Assembly: GCA_018829205.1 (NCBI GenBank)
Contig: JAHJUE010000011.1
Coordinates: 1 to 64,000, forward strand
Direction of reading: 5' to 3'
Origin: Bacteroidota bacterium
GTDB taxonomy: Bacteria > Bacteroidota > Ignavibacteria > Ignavibacteriales > Melioribacteraceae
DNA: 64,000 nucleotides
The notes beneath the pieces are model-generated. The model was not told where the DNA came from and did not search any database. It was given only the letters and a program-made list of their open reading frames with translations. Below are positions 44,417 to 56,098 of this stretch, piece by piece. Numbering within the stretch: the first letter of the stretch is position 1; each line of letters starts with the position of its first letter. The position numbers were made by a program, and so were the translations under genes.

Positions 44417-45226
44417 TTAAAGCGTAAGTGCCGCTACTTTTTTATTATAATCGTTTAGTACGGAATTAGCAATTTCACCGAAGTTAATTGAAGCATCCGC
44501 ATACAATAATGCTCTGCTTACATTTATAATATAATTTTTACTATCGATTGACTTAAACGCTTTTACAACATCTTCCAGACTTCCGCCTTGCGCGCCTACA
44601 CCGGGCAGAAGGACAAAAAGTTTATTAATCAAATTCATATTTTCATTTAACTCTTGTGAGTTAGTTGCGCCGAAAACAATGCCGCAATTATTTTTTGAAT
44701 TCCATTCATTCACTTTTTTAATTACTTTCTGGTAAAGGAAAGAGCCATCCTCAAGTTTCTGTTTTTCGAAATCGAAAGAACTTTTATTAGAAGTTAAAGC
44801 CAGAATAAAATTTATTTTATTCTCATATTCCAGGAAAGGACTTATAGAATCAATTCCCATATAAGGATTTAAAGTTGAAGCGTCAAGATTGAAGTGTTTA
44901 AACATCGACTCAGCATACATTTGCGATGTATTTCCTATATCCCCTCTTTTCGAATCGCCTATTATTAATACATTATCCGGAATAAGTTTAATTGTTTTCT
45001 CAAGATTTCTTAAACCTTCTATTCCGTCCCGTTCATAAAAAGCAAAATTAATTTTAAAAGCCGCTGCTGTTTGCTGCGTACTTTCAATGATAATTTTGTT
45101 GAATTCAAAAACCGGGTTATCATATTTTTTCAGATGCTCAGGAATTTTATTAATATCCGTATCAAGCCCCACACAAATATGTAATCCTTCAGAAGTTCTT
45201 ACGTTTAATTTTTCTTGCGATGTCAT
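44417..45226 (-). CDS. pyrF: Orotidine 5'-phosphate decarboxylase, type 2
   Basis: About 269 residues. It has GLHICVGLDTDINKIP near the start and the catalytic VLIIGDSKRGDIGNTSQMYA (Lys and Asp of the active-site tetrad). The phosphate loop is LLPGVGAQGG. It makes UMP, the last step of pyrimidine synthesis. The ATG at 45226 has GGTGA just upstream; another ATG lies nine bases earlier. It follows rodA by 15 bases. Confidence 0.92.
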   Translation of the reverse strand: MTSQEKLNVRTSEGLHICVGLDTDINKIPEHLKKYDNPVFEFNKIIIESTQQTAAAFKINFAFYERDGIEGLRNLEKTIKLIPDNVLIIGDSKRGDIGNTSQMYAESMFKHFNLDASTLNPYMGIDSISPFLEYENKINFILALTSNKSSFDFEKQKLEDGSFLYQKVIKKVNEWNSKNNCGIVFGATNSQELNENMNLINKLFVLLPGVGAQGGSLEDVVKAFKSIDSKNYIINVSRALLYADASINFGEIANSVLNDYNKKVAALTL

Positions 45227-45241
45227 ATTCACCATTCATTT

Positions 45242-46471
45242 TTATTGATAATGCTTTTTGCCTCTGTATATATTAAATACAATCCCCATTAAAACTAAAT
45301 TTGCCAAAAGTGAACTGCCCCCGTAACTTAAAAAAGGCAGAGGAAGTCCAATAACGGGTGTTAAACCTACATTCATACCTATGTTTATTCCAAAATGAAC
45401 AAGTAATAATGTAAGCACACCAATAACAATTAAACTGCTGAATGTATCCTTGGTATGAGAAGTCAATCTTAACAATCTTAAAAATATTATTAAAAACATT
45501 ACAAGTATAAAAATGCTTCCCACAAATCCGAACTCTTCGCCTACTACACAATAGATAAAATCCGTCCATTGTTCGGGAATAAATTTTAATTGAGTCTGAT
45601 TCCCCTGCAAAAATCCTTTTCCTATAATTCCTCCGGAACCAATAGCTACCTTTGCCTGAAGCGCGTTATATCCGGAGCCAAGGGGGTCTGCATTCGGATC
45701 AAGAAATGAGGAAATTCTTTTCTGCTGATGAGGCTGAAGGAACCTAACACCATAATCAAAAAAGAAACTTGCGGCTAAATTAACAACAAATATTGTTGCG
45801 CTCGTAAATAAATTTCTTTTAAAAATTACCAATGCAATAATTACAAAAATTAACGTTATGATTAAAGAAGCAGTCCCAAACAAAGATGAGAATGTTACAA
45901 TACCCGGTGAAAGAACCACGAACAAACCGAACAACGAGATACCAGCCCAAAATATCATTACAAGGGTTATAAAAAAAAGAACAATTGCAGTACCGGTATC
46001 AGGTTCCAGTATAATTAAAAATATTGGCAGCAATCCTATCGCAAGTGATAATACAATGTCCTTAACGGAATTAATATCTCTTTTACTATCGGATAACCAA
46101 TAAGCTAAAAATAAAATCAAACCGATTTTTGCAAACTCGGAAGGCTGAAATCCAAAAGGACCGATACTGAACCAGCTTTTAGATCCAGAAATAACTTTAC
46201 CAACAGCTAAAACAGCAATTAAAAAAAAGATTGATAAAACATACATTGGAACAGCTGATAAGCGGATTAATTGCGAAGGTAGAAAATATATAAAGAAAAA
46301 AATAACTAAACCAAATCCACCAAAAAATAATTGTTTTTGAAAATTTCCGTAAGCGGTTGGATGAGTTACAGTAGCGCTGTATATCGCAACAAGCCCAAAT
46401 GTAAAAAGCGCCAATACTGCCGCGAACATTATAAAATCAAATTTATCCTTTATATCATAATTTATTTTCAA
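45242..46471 (-). CDS. rodA: Rod-shape SEDS peptidoglycan polymerase RodA
   Basis: 409 residues with about ten membrane helices. SEDS markers are FGPFGFQPSEFAKIGLILFLA, ILEPDTGTAIVLFF, WTDFIYCVVGEEFGFVGS and GLPLPFLSYGGSSLLANL. RodA polymerises glycan strands of the lateral wall together with PBP2. The start is a TTG overlapping the mrdA stop, with AAAGGAAAACC upstream. Confidence 0.95.
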   Translation of the reverse strand: MKINYDIKDKFDFIMFAAVLALFTFGLVAIYSATVTHPTAYGNFQKQLFFGGFGLVIFFFIYFLPSQLIRLSAVPMYVLSIFFLIAVLAVGKVISGSKSWFSIGPFGFQPSEFAKIGLILFLAYWLSDSKRDINSVKDIVLSLAIGLLPIFLIILEPDTGTAIVLFFITLVMIFWAGISLFGLFVVLSPGIVTFSSLFGTASLIITLIFVIIALVIFKRNLFTSATIFVVNLAASFFFDYGVRFLQPHQQKRISSFLDPNADPLGSGYNALQAKVAIGSGGIIGKGFLQGNQTQLKFIPEQWTDFIYCVVGEEFGFVGSIFILVMFLIIFLRLLRLTSHTKDTFSSLIVIGVLTLLLVHFGINIGMNVGLTPVIGLPLPFLSYGGSSLLANLVLMGIVFNIYRGKKHYQ

Positions 46472-48276
46472 AGGTTTTCCTTTAATTCCTTTGCTGCAAT
46501 ATTTTGATTAATAGCTGCATTGCCGTTTATTCTTAAATATGCTTTTATAACTTTTTGAGCGATCGGAGCCGCGTATGTTGAACCGAAACCAACATTTTCG
46601 ACCATAACTGCAATAGCAATTCTTGGATTTTCAAACGGGGCAAAACCAATAAATTGAGCATGATCTTTTCCATGAGGGTTCTGCGCCGTGCCGGTCTTCC
46701 CCGCTATGTTTAAACCTGGAATTCTTATATTCCTTGCGGTACCTTCACCCTGCACAACTTTAAACATTCCTTCTTTTACAATGTCAAAATTTTCTTGATC
46801 AATTTTAACCTCAATTTCAGGATATTCGATTGGTGTGAATTCATTTGTACCGCTTTTAATAAACCCTTTTACAATATGCGGAGTTCTCGTTTTACCGTTA
46901 TTGGCAATAAGTGAAACGTATTTGGCAAGTTGTACGGGAGTTGTACTTAATTCTCCCTGACCTATTCCAAGACTAACAATATAACCTTTGGTCCATTTAC
47001 CCTGACCATATACCCTATTATAATATTCGCTGTTCGGCTGAATGCCCGGTGACTCTTCACTAATATCAATTCCTGTTTTTGAACCGAATCCGAATTTAGA
47101 TGAATATTCGGCCCACTTATCAAAACCGGTTTTTAATATCAACTGATAGAAAAATGTATTGCATGATTTTTCGATAGCCGTAATTACGTTAACCTTTCCG
47201 TGAACGTGCGTACATTTAAAAAATCTATTCCCAAACTGATAGCCGCCTGAACAATTAATATAATCTGAAGTTGTGATTATACCTTCCTGCAATGCAGCCA
47301 AAGCCGAAAGCATTTTGTGAGTTGAACCCGGCGGGTTTATTGACATTGTTGCTCTGTTAAACAGAGGTTTATCTTCATCAATTCTTAGGTTGGTCCATAT
47401 GTCTTGCGAAGTTACAGAAGTAAAATCGGAAAGATTAAAATCCGGAGCGCTGACAAACGCCAAAACTTCACCTGTGCTTGGTTCAATAGCAACTAAGGCT
47501 CCTTTTAATCCATTAAAAGCTTCCTCTGCGGCTTTCTGCGCTTCGGCATCAATAGAAAGAATTAAATCAAATCCCTTTATAGGTTTGGTATTATGAGTGC
47601 CTTCAAGGTAATTACCAATTGTTCTTTGTTTTGAGTCAACTAATACAAACTGAGCGCCGTTCCTTCCTCTAAGATATACTTCATAAGTTTTTTCGATTCC
47701 GCTACTGCCGATATAATCACCAATATCATAAACATCGTTTGCTAAGCTTAATTGTTCGGCCGAAATTTCTTTTGTATATCCGAAAATATGTGATCCATTA
47801 ATACCGAATGAATAGTCGCGCTGCATTTCAACTATATACTTTACTCCGGGAAATTTCCCATTGTTTTCCTCAAGCCATGCGATTGATTGAATATCCGCAT
47901 CCCGTTTTATTCTGCGCGGCTGATATTTTGAGAATCTTCTTTTTTCATATAAAACTTCTTGAATATATCCTTTATCAAGTTTAAAGATTTTTTCAAGAAG
48001 CGGATTTAATTCAGTATTGTATTCTGAAGGAGTTATTTCAATTGTATATGAAGGTTTATTGCTTACTATTACTTTAAAATTACGGTCAAAAAATACTCCG
48101 CGCGGAGCATCAATTATACTTTTTTTAACACTGTTTTCGTTTGATTTTACTTCATAGGCCGGCTCATCAAGAATCTGCATTTTAAATAATTGGAATGATA
48201 ATACCGCAAAAAGTCCTATAACAATAATAAAAATTATTTTTTCTCTTAATGCTGAACCTATTTGTGAATCATTCAT
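46468..48276 (-). CDS. mrdA: Penicillin-binding protein 2 (transpeptidase)
   Basis: 602 residues. An N-terminal membrane anchor and pedestal domain precede the transpeptidase domain with PPGSTHKML (SxxK nucleophile), SCNTFFYQ (SxN) and KTGTAQNP (KTG). It cross-links peptidoglycan for cell elongation with RodA and the MreBCD scaffold. It overlaps mreD and rodA by four bases on each side, so this is a coupled operon. Confidence 0.96.
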   Translation of the reverse strand: MNDSQIGSALREKIIFIIVIGLFAVLSFQLFKMQILDEPAYEVKSNENSVKKSIIDAPRGVFFDRNFKVIVSNKPSYTIEITPSEYNTELNPLLEKIFKLDKGYIQEVLYEKRRFSKYQPRRIKRDADIQSIAWLEENNGKFPGVKYIVEMQRDYSFGINGSHIFGYTKEISAEQLSLANDVYDIGDYIGSSGIEKTYEVYLRGRNGAQFVLVDSKQRTIGNYLEGTHNTKPIKGFDLILSIDAEAQKAAEEAFNGLKGALVAIEPSTGEVLAFVSAPDFNLSDFTSVTSQDIWTNLRIDEDKPLFNRATMSINPPGSTHKMLSALAALQEGIITTSDYINCSGGYQFGNRFFKCTHVHGKVNVITAIEKSCNTFFYQLILKTGFDKWAEYSSKFGFGSKTGIDISEESPGIQPNSEYYNRVYGQGKWTKGYIVSLGIGQGELSTTPVQLAKYVSLIANNGKTRTPHIVKGFIKSGTNEFTPIEYPEIEVKIDQENFDIVKEGMFKVVQGEGTARNIRIPGLNIAGKTGTAQNPHGKDHAQFIGFAPFENPRIAIAVMVENVGFGSTYAAPIAQKVIKAYLRINGNAAINQNIAAKELKENL

Positions 48277-48761
48277 ATAATTCTATTGCTTGGTTTAAAT
48301 ACAATTATAGGCAAAGAAACCGCTGCAGTATAAAACGCAGGTAATATGCCGAACTCGAAAAATAAATTTATAATCGTTATATCGGTTTCGGATGATGCCA
48401 ATAATGAGTAAAATAAAGAGTCGACAAACGCGCAAATAAATATTATTACAATAAACATTGTAGAATCCAAATTTGTTTCAACTCTTTTTTCGGAAAAAAA
48501 GTAACCTGCTAAAAATCCTGCAAGGGTTTTAGAAAACATTGCGGCTCCTATTAGTCCGCCTGAAACCAAATCAAATAATAATCCAAGTAGAAAACCTAAA
48601 ATTGATCCGTATATTTGTCCGTTTCTTAATGTAAAAAAAACCAATAAAATTAATATTAAGTCGGGAACAATAAAATCAATTGAGATTAATGGAACTACAG
48701 TCAGCTGCAGAATAGCAAGCGGAATAAAAATTAGTATCGGTATTAATAATCTTAACAGCAT
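48273..48761 (-). CDS. mreD: Rod-shape-determining protein MreD
   Basis: 162 residues, almost wholly hydrophobic with five or six membrane helices. SIDFIVPDLILILLVFFTLR and YGSILGFLLGLLFDLVSGG are typical of MreD. It links the MreB/MreC scaffold to wall synthesis. Called from family sequence and its place between mreC and mrdA. Confidence 0.92.
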   Translation of the reverse strand: MLLRLLIPILIFIPLAILQLTVVPLISIDFIVPDLILILLVFFTLRNGQIYGSILGFLLGLLFDLVSGGLIGAAMFSKTLAGFLAGYFFSEKRVETNLDSTMFIVIIFICAFVDSLFYSLLASSETDITIINLFFEFGILPAFYTAAVSLPIIVFKPSNRII

Positions 48762-48765
48762 ATAA

Positions 48766-49593
48766 TTACTTCAAAATGTTGGATTCTAAAACCTGAATTT
48801 GTTTAGCAGGTTTGATTGACATAACAAATACATTTCTAACAGACCTGATTTCGGCAAATGGTTTAACAATTATATTACTTAAAAGTCCTGAAACGGAATT
48901 TTCTTTTTTAATGATTATTCCAATTGGAATTTGAGGAGGCACAAGTGTACTGAAATCGGATGATATAATTCTATCCCCCGGATTCATTTCATAAGTAGTC
49001 GGAATATTTTTTATTATAAGCATTATTCCGTCCCATCCGAGTATTCCATCAACATTTGAGCTTTGATTTCGAACGGCAATTTTAAAATTATTGTTATAAA
49101 GAGTTCTAACCAACGAAAAATCTTTTGAAACATTTACAATAATTCCAACCAAACCTTGATCGGTGATAACCGGCATTCCTGTTTTTACAGAATCGATTGA
49201 ACCAACATTAATAATTAAATTACCCTGAGTTTTTGAAATCAAAGTTGAAATAACTCTAGCAGAAACAAGCGGAACATTAGAAGTGTCTTTAAAATCCAAC
49301 ATTTTTTTTAATTTCAGATTTTCAAGACCATATTCTCTAAAGCTGTTAACCTTAAGCATTAATTCTGCATTTACTTTTTTTAGTTCCCGAATTTCATTTT
49401 GGTTAGAGAAAATATCAACGGCTTTAGAAGTAAGTGAGTTAAAAAGAGCAAATGTTCCGAATGAATAAGATTTAATTTTTCTTATTTCCGGTTTATCATT
49501 TAACGATAGAATTGATAGACTAATTATTAGGAGGGATACTACTAAAAAATATTCTTTGAAATTTTCAAATAAATTCTTAAATATTTTTTTCAT
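48766..49593 (-). CDS. mreC: Rod-shape-determining protein MreC
   Basis: 275 residues: one membrane helix (about 15-32), a coiled coil (about 60-95) and the periplasmic beta-domain (SARVISTLISKTQGNLIINVG, GMPVITDQGLVGIIVNVS, VDGILGWDG). It activates PBP2 and RodA in the periplasm. Its start shares one base with the mreB stop. Confidence 0.94.
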   Translation of the reverse strand: MKKIFKNLFENFKEYFLVVSLLIISLSILSLNDKPEIRKIKSYSFGTFALFNSLTSKAVDIFSNQNEIRELKKVNAELMLKVNSFREYGLENLKLKKMLDFKDTSNVPLVSARVISTLISKTQGNLIINVGSIDSVKTGMPVITDQGLVGIIVNVSKDFSLVRTLYNNNFKIAVRNQSSNVDGILGWDGIMLIIKNIPTTYEMNPGDRIISSDFSTLVPPQIPIGIIIKKENSVSGLLSNIIVKPFAEIRSVRNVFVMSIKPAKQIQVLESNILK

Positions 49594-50618
49594 TAGTACG
49601 TTCTTTTACGAATAAATACTTTGGAATACTTATTAATATTTTCTATTGCTTTACCTGCACCTCTTACAACCGCAGTTAAAGGATCTTCGGCAACATGAAC
49701 AGGAAGATTTGTTTCCATTCTTATTCGTTCGTCGAGGCCTTTAAGCAGAGCTCCACCGCCAGTTATCATAACTCCTCTATCCAATATATCGGCTGAAAGT
49801 TCAGGAGGCGTTCTTTCAAGGGTTTGTTTAACGGCTTCAACTATCTGAGAAATATTTTCATTAAGCGCATCTCTTATTTCAACAGAACTTACCTCGGCTG
49901 TTTTGGGAATACCCCCTACAAGATCACGTCCTTTAACCTGAATAGTTATTTCTTCTTTAAGCGGAACAGCTGATCCAACCTCGCATTTAATTGCTTCTGC
50001 GGTTCTTTCACCAATTAATAAGTTATAATTCTTTTTAAAGAACTGCATAATGGCATTATTCATTTCATCGCCAGCAATACGGATCGATTCTTCATTTACA
50101 ATTCCCGAAAGTGCAATAACGGCAATTTCAGTCGTACCGCCTCCAATATCAATAATCATACTACCGACAGGGGCATCGACTTCAATTCCAATTCCAATTG
50201 CAGCAGCCATTGGTTCGGCAATTAAATGCACTTCTTTTGCACCAGCATGTTCGGCTGCATCGCGGACGGCTCTTTTTTCAACTTCGGTTACGCCGCTAGG
50301 CACAGCGATAATTATTCTTCTGCTAGAAAAACTTCCAGTATTTACCTTTTTAATAAATGCTCTAATCATTCCTTCGGCAATCTCAAAATCGGCAATCACA
50401 CCATCGCGCATAGGCCTTGAGACTCTTATTTCTCTATGTTCTCTTCCCTGCATCTCCTTGGCTTCATTACCCAACGCAATAATTTTTTTAGTATTTCTAT
50501 CAAACGCTACTATAGAGGGCTCATTAAGAACAATTCCTTTTCCTTTTACAAAAATCAGAGTGTTCGCGGTACCCAAATCAATTGCAACATCGTTTGAAAG
50601 AAAATCAAAAATACCCAT
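49593..50618 (-). CDS. mreB: Rod-shape-determining actin homologue MreB
   Basis: 341 residues: DVAIDLGTANTLIFVKGKGI (phosphate 1), IIDIGGGTTEIAVIALSGIV (phosphate 2) and GGGALLKGLDERI (adenosine). It forms membrane-bound filaments guiding elongation. The start has AGAGGAAGT upstream. It lies eight bases after purH on the same strand and begins the five-gene cell-shape cluster. Confidence 0.97.
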   Translation of the reverse strand: MGIFDFLSNDVAIDLGTANTLIFVKGKGIVLNEPSIVAFDRNTKKIIALGNEAKEMQGREHREIRVSRPMRDGVIADFEIAEGMIRAFIKKVNTGSFSSRRIIIAVPSGVTEVEKRAVRDAAEHAGAKEVHLIAEPMAAAIGIGIEVDAPVGSMIIDIGGGTTEIAVIALSGIVNEESIRIAGDEMNNAIMQFFKKNYNLLIGERTAEAIKCEVGSAVPLKEEITIQVKGRDLVGGIPKTAEVSSVEIRDALNENISQIVEAVKQTLERTPPELSADILDRGVMITGGGALLKGLDERIRMETNLPVHVAEDPLTAVVRGAGKAIENINKYSKVFIRKRTY

Positions 50619-50626
50619 ACTTCCTC

Positions 50627-52144
50627 TTAGTGTTTAAAGTTTCTTATGCCTGTAAATATCATTGTAAGATTAAGATTGTCGGCTGCCGCTATTACATCTT
50701 CATCACGAACGGATCCTCCGGGCTGAATTACAGCTTTAATTCCGTGCGAAGCAATTTCCTCAATACCGTCCGGAAATGGAAAAAAGGCATCGCTTGCGGC
50801 TACCGCGCCTTGCAAATCGTGTCCGAATTGTTTCGCTTTTGACGCGGCAATTTTAGTAGAATCAATTCTGGACATTTGTCCTGCGCCAACTCCAATTGCT
50901 TTTTTGTTTTTAGTAAAAACTATTGCGTTAGATTTTGTATGCTTGCAGATTACCCAAGCAAATTTTAATTCTTCAAATTCTTCTTCAGAATATTTCCGGG
51001 AAGTTACTACTTTTAATATATCATTATTTAATTTAGAATTATCTTTTTCTTGTACTAAAAGTCCGCCGGGAATGTTTTTAATCTGACCTTCATTTGTATC
51101 TGCAGATTTCAAAGTCTTTAATAATCTTCTGTTTTTCTTTTTCTTTAATAACTCAAGAGCTTCCGGTTCAAAATCAGGCGCTGTAATTATTTCAAGGAAG
51201 ATTTCATTCAGCGCTTCGGCTGTTCTTAAATCTACCTTACCGTTAAATGCTACTATTCCTCCGAATGCAGAAGTTGGATCGCACGAAAGTGCTTGAGTAT
51301 AAGAATCAAAAATATTTCCGTAAGAAGCTGCTCCGCATGGATTTGTATGTTTCACAATAACGCATGAATTTGAGTCAAGGTCATTAACAAGTTCAACTGC
51401 TGCGGTTAAATCCACAATGTTGTTGTAAGATAATTCTTTTCCGTGTATTATTTCAAAATAATCGTAAAAATCGCCGTACAAAAAAGCTTTCTGATGCGGG
51501 TTTTCACCGTATCTCAATTCATTTTGAAGTTTATAATTAAATCTAATCTCAGTTTTATCCAATTTAAATTCATCTTCAAAATAATCAGCAATTAAACAGT
51601 CGTAATATGCCGTATGTGCGAATGCCTTAGCGGCTAGTTTCTCCCTGGTTTCATCTTTAACTTCACCTTCTCTCAATTGTTCGAGGAAGTCATTATATTG
51701 ATCAGGGCTTGTAAGAACAGAAACATATTTATAATTCTTAGCGGCGGCGCGAATTAGGCTTGGTCCGCCAATATCAATATTTTCGATTTTTGTTTCAACA
51801 TCGATATCATTTCGTTTAACAACTTGCGGAAAAGGATAAAGGTTTACGCAAACAATATCAATCGGCACTATATTATTTTCCGATGCTTCTTTCATATCGG
51901 CTTCATTATCCCTTCTCATAAGGATTCCGCCGAATATTGAAGGCTGAAGAGTTTTAACTCTGCCTGAAAAGATTTCAGGAAATTTTGTAAAATCGGCTAC
52001 TTCCGTACAACTGATATTATTTTCTTTTAGTAATTTGGCGGTGTTACCAGTAGCTAATATTTCATAATTAAGGCCGGAAATTTCTTTCGCGAATTCAACT
52101 ATATTTGTTTTATCTGAGACACTAATCAGCGCAAATTTTTTCAA
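50627..52144 (-). CDS. purH: Bifunctional AICAR transformylase/IMP cyclohydrolase
   Basis: 505 residues. The N-terminal IMP cyclohydrolase (about 1-190) has ALISVSDKTNIVEFAKE and DIGGPSLIRAAAKN. The C-terminal transformylase has LRYGENPHQKAFLYG, VKHTNPCGAA and GDAFFPFPDGI-like ASDAFFPFPDG. It carries out the last two steps of IMP synthesis. The start is TTG with GGAG five bases upstream. purN precedes it by 12 bases. Confidence 0.96.
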   Translation of the reverse strand: MKKFALISVSDKTNIVEFAKEISGLNYEILATGNTAKLLKENNISCTEVADFTKFPEIFSGRVKTLQPSIFGGILMRRDNEADMKEASENNIVPIDIVCVNLYPFPQVVKRNDIDVETKIENIDIGGPSLIRAAAKNYKYVSVLTSPDQYNDFLEQLREGEVKDETREKLAAKAFAHTAYYDCLIADYFEDEFKLDKTEIRFNYKLQNELRYGENPHQKAFLYGDFYDYFEIIHGKELSYNNIVDLTAAVELVNDLDSNSCVIVKHTNPCGAASYGNIFDSYTQALSCDPTSAFGGIVAFNGKVDLRTAEALNEIFLEIITAPDFEPEALELLKKKKNRRLLKTLKSADTNEGQIKNIPGGLLVQEKDNSKLNNDILKVVTSRKYSEEEFEELKFAWVICKHTKSNAIVFTKNKKAIGVGAGQMSRIDSTKIAASKAKQFGHDLQGAVAASDAFFPFPDGIEEIASHGIKAVIQPGGSVRDEDVIAAADNLNLTMIFTGIRNFKH

Positions 52145-52156
52145 CTTTACTCCAAA

Positions 52157-52768
52157 CTAATTCAGTATATAAACCCTGTTATTTCTAATTTCTATTTTTT
52201 TAAATGCTATTTTTTTTACAACAAAAGGAAGAAGTTCATGTTCAATTTTTAAAACTCTTTCAGCAATATCTTCGGGCGAATTAACATCAGAAATATCAAC
52301 CGATTTTTGAGCAATGATTTTTCCGTTGTCATAAACCTTATCAACAAAATGAACAGTGGCGCCGCTTAATTGAGCCGATTTTTCAAAAACTGCTTTGTGT
52401 ACATTTATTCCATACATCCCTTTACCGCCGAAAGATGGAAGAAGTGCAGGGTGAATATTTATAATTTTATTCTGGAAAGCTTCAACAAAATTGTCGGGAA
52501 TTTTTTTTAAGAAACCCGCCAGTACAACTAAATTTACATTTTGACTTTTTAATAATCCGGTCAGCGTATCAAAATTTACAAAACCTTCTTTCGGTTTATC
52601 CGACACAAGAAAAACAGGAATATTGTTTTCATCTGCAAAGATTACCGCACCGCAATCCGGAACACTTGTTACGACTGAAACGATTCTAATATCAGAATCG
52701 TAAATCTCTTGAAATAAAGATTTTAGGTTTGAGCCTCGCCCGGAAACAAAAACAGAAAGATTATACAT
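52157..52768 (-). CDS. purN: Phosphoribosylglycinamide formyltransferase
   Basis: About 203 residues: LSVFVSGRGSNLKSLFQEI start, INIHPALLPSFGGKGMYG with the catalytic His, and SGATVHFVDKVYDNGKII with the catalytic Asp. It adds the first formyl group in purine synthesis from formyl-tetrahydrofolate. I start at the ATG at 52768; a GTG two codons earlier is possible. It forms a pair with purH. Confidence 0.95.
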   Translation of the reverse strand: MYNLSVFVSGRGSNLKSLFQEIYDSDIRIVSVVTSVPDCGAVIFADENNIPVFLVSDKPKEGFVNFDTLTGLLKSQNVNLVVLAGFLKKIPDNFVEAFQNKIINIHPALLPSFGGKGMYGINVHKAVFEKSAQLSGATVHFVDKVYDNGKIIAQKSVDISDVNSPEDIAERVLKIEHELLPFVVKKIAFKKIEIRNNRVYILN

Positions 52769-52844
52769 AATCACTGGTTTTTAAACAAACAAAGTTATCT
52801 AAATAAGCTAAAATAATCAATTAAGATAGTGTATATGTTTACTA

Positions 52845-54364
52845 TTATTTTACATTTTTTACATTATTTTTTGATTTCGACAACCTTAATTCGATATTTC
52901 GGATTTTTGACTCAATTAGTTCCTTAAATTCGTATTCATTTATTTCTAAAGCCTGATTTTTGTATTCTTCGGATTTCTTATAATCTTTCAATTCGAAATA
53001 TGATTCAGCAATCAATAATTTCGCGGAGGGCAAAATCCAACGATCAATTTTGATATTTTCCAATTCTATTTTCGACGCTGATTTAATTGCGCCGGTAAAA
53101 TTATTATCGGAAAACAGGATCTGCGATTTTATGTAATCTGCTTTTCCTGAAAATTTCCCGGTAATTTTACCGCCGTAATATAATTCATTTAAAATATATG
53201 CAGCATTACTATATTTTTTTTGGAACAGTAAGTTTTCAATTTTAATAAGATTCAAATACTCTTTTGGGAGACCTTGATCAAAAAAATATTCGCTTTTTTC
53301 TTTGGCGTAATAATCTTCGGGAATATCTGTATTTCCATTTCTCGCGAAAATTAAATTACGCTTCATTTCATTATCGTTCCCCATGAATGCAAAACATAAT
53401 GCGATTTGATAATAGGCATATCCTGAGAATTCAAACGAACGTGTATCGTTCAGAAATTTTTCATAAGAAATAATTGCCTGATCAAAATTGTTTCTAATAA
53501 ATTGAATATCCCCCATTCTTAAGTATGCGAAAGAATTTGTTTGAATGAATTCCGGATTTGATATTTTAATTATTTTATTAAGAGAGTTCTCCGCATTATT
53601 TATATCACGTTTAAGCAAAGAAGTTAAAGCGTATTGATAATTAATAACTATGTTATCTGGGAATTGCGTTAACAAATTTCTTAAAATATTTAATGAATAA
53701 TTATAATCGGCAGTATAATCCGATAAAATCCTGGCTTTATAAAATAGAGCTTCATATTTATTAAATTTTCCTTTTTCCGCTGCGGTTATAATCCGGTTAA
53801 ATCCCTCTTCTTTATTGGATGAAAGACCGAATATGCCTAACAGGAAACGGTAAAATGAAGGTACGTAACTTAAGGTGTAGTTAAATATTCCAAGCCCCAA
53901 ATACGCGTCGTAAAACTCCGGGTTTAACTTAAGGCAATAATTTAGATTATTCACCGCATCTTTCGCATCGCCATAAGCGTCAAAAAATTCTCCTTCATAC
54001 ATTAATGCAAGAGCTTTAAGCTGATGTGAAGAACCGAGAAAAAAGTATAACTCGGGCAATTCTTTTTTATCCGCTCCATCTTCACTTTTTTTAATAGATA
54101 GATCGGCATACTTAAGAAAAATACCTTTATCGCCTTTATCGTTTCCGCCAATATATTTCCAAAAGTATATCTGCGAGGTGAAATAATATCCGGCGGGGTG
54201 TTCGGGATTTTCTTTTATTAATTGACTAAAAATATTTTCTGCTTTTTCAAACTCAAAATTATAAGAAGCATTTAAGCCTTTTAGAATTAGCGAATCTGAA
54301 ATTTTCTGCGGATAAATATTTTGAAAAACAAGAAATGTTAAAACGATAAGGTAAAAAACATTCA

Positions 54365-54365
<1 letters not shown>
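52845..54365 (-). CDS. Secreted TPR-repeat protein
   Basis: 506 residues with a signal peptide (NVFYLIVLTFLVFQNIYPQ), then many tetratricopeptide-like helix pairs (FEKAENIFSQLIKENPEHPA, YLGLGIFNYTLSYVP, RMGDIQFIRNNFDQAIISYE, YFELKDYKKSEEYKNQALEI). It is probably a periplasmic or surface scaffold. The partner is unknown. Its ATG shares a base with the pyrG stop (TAATG), so the two are coupled although functionally unrelated. Confidence 0.85.
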
Positions 54366-56014
<1,649 letters not shown>

Positions 56015-56098
56015 TTATTTTTTGAATGCACAAAGATATAAAAAATATTTTACATGTCTATAAATAAATGAAATATTTTAAAGAATATTATTCTTTTT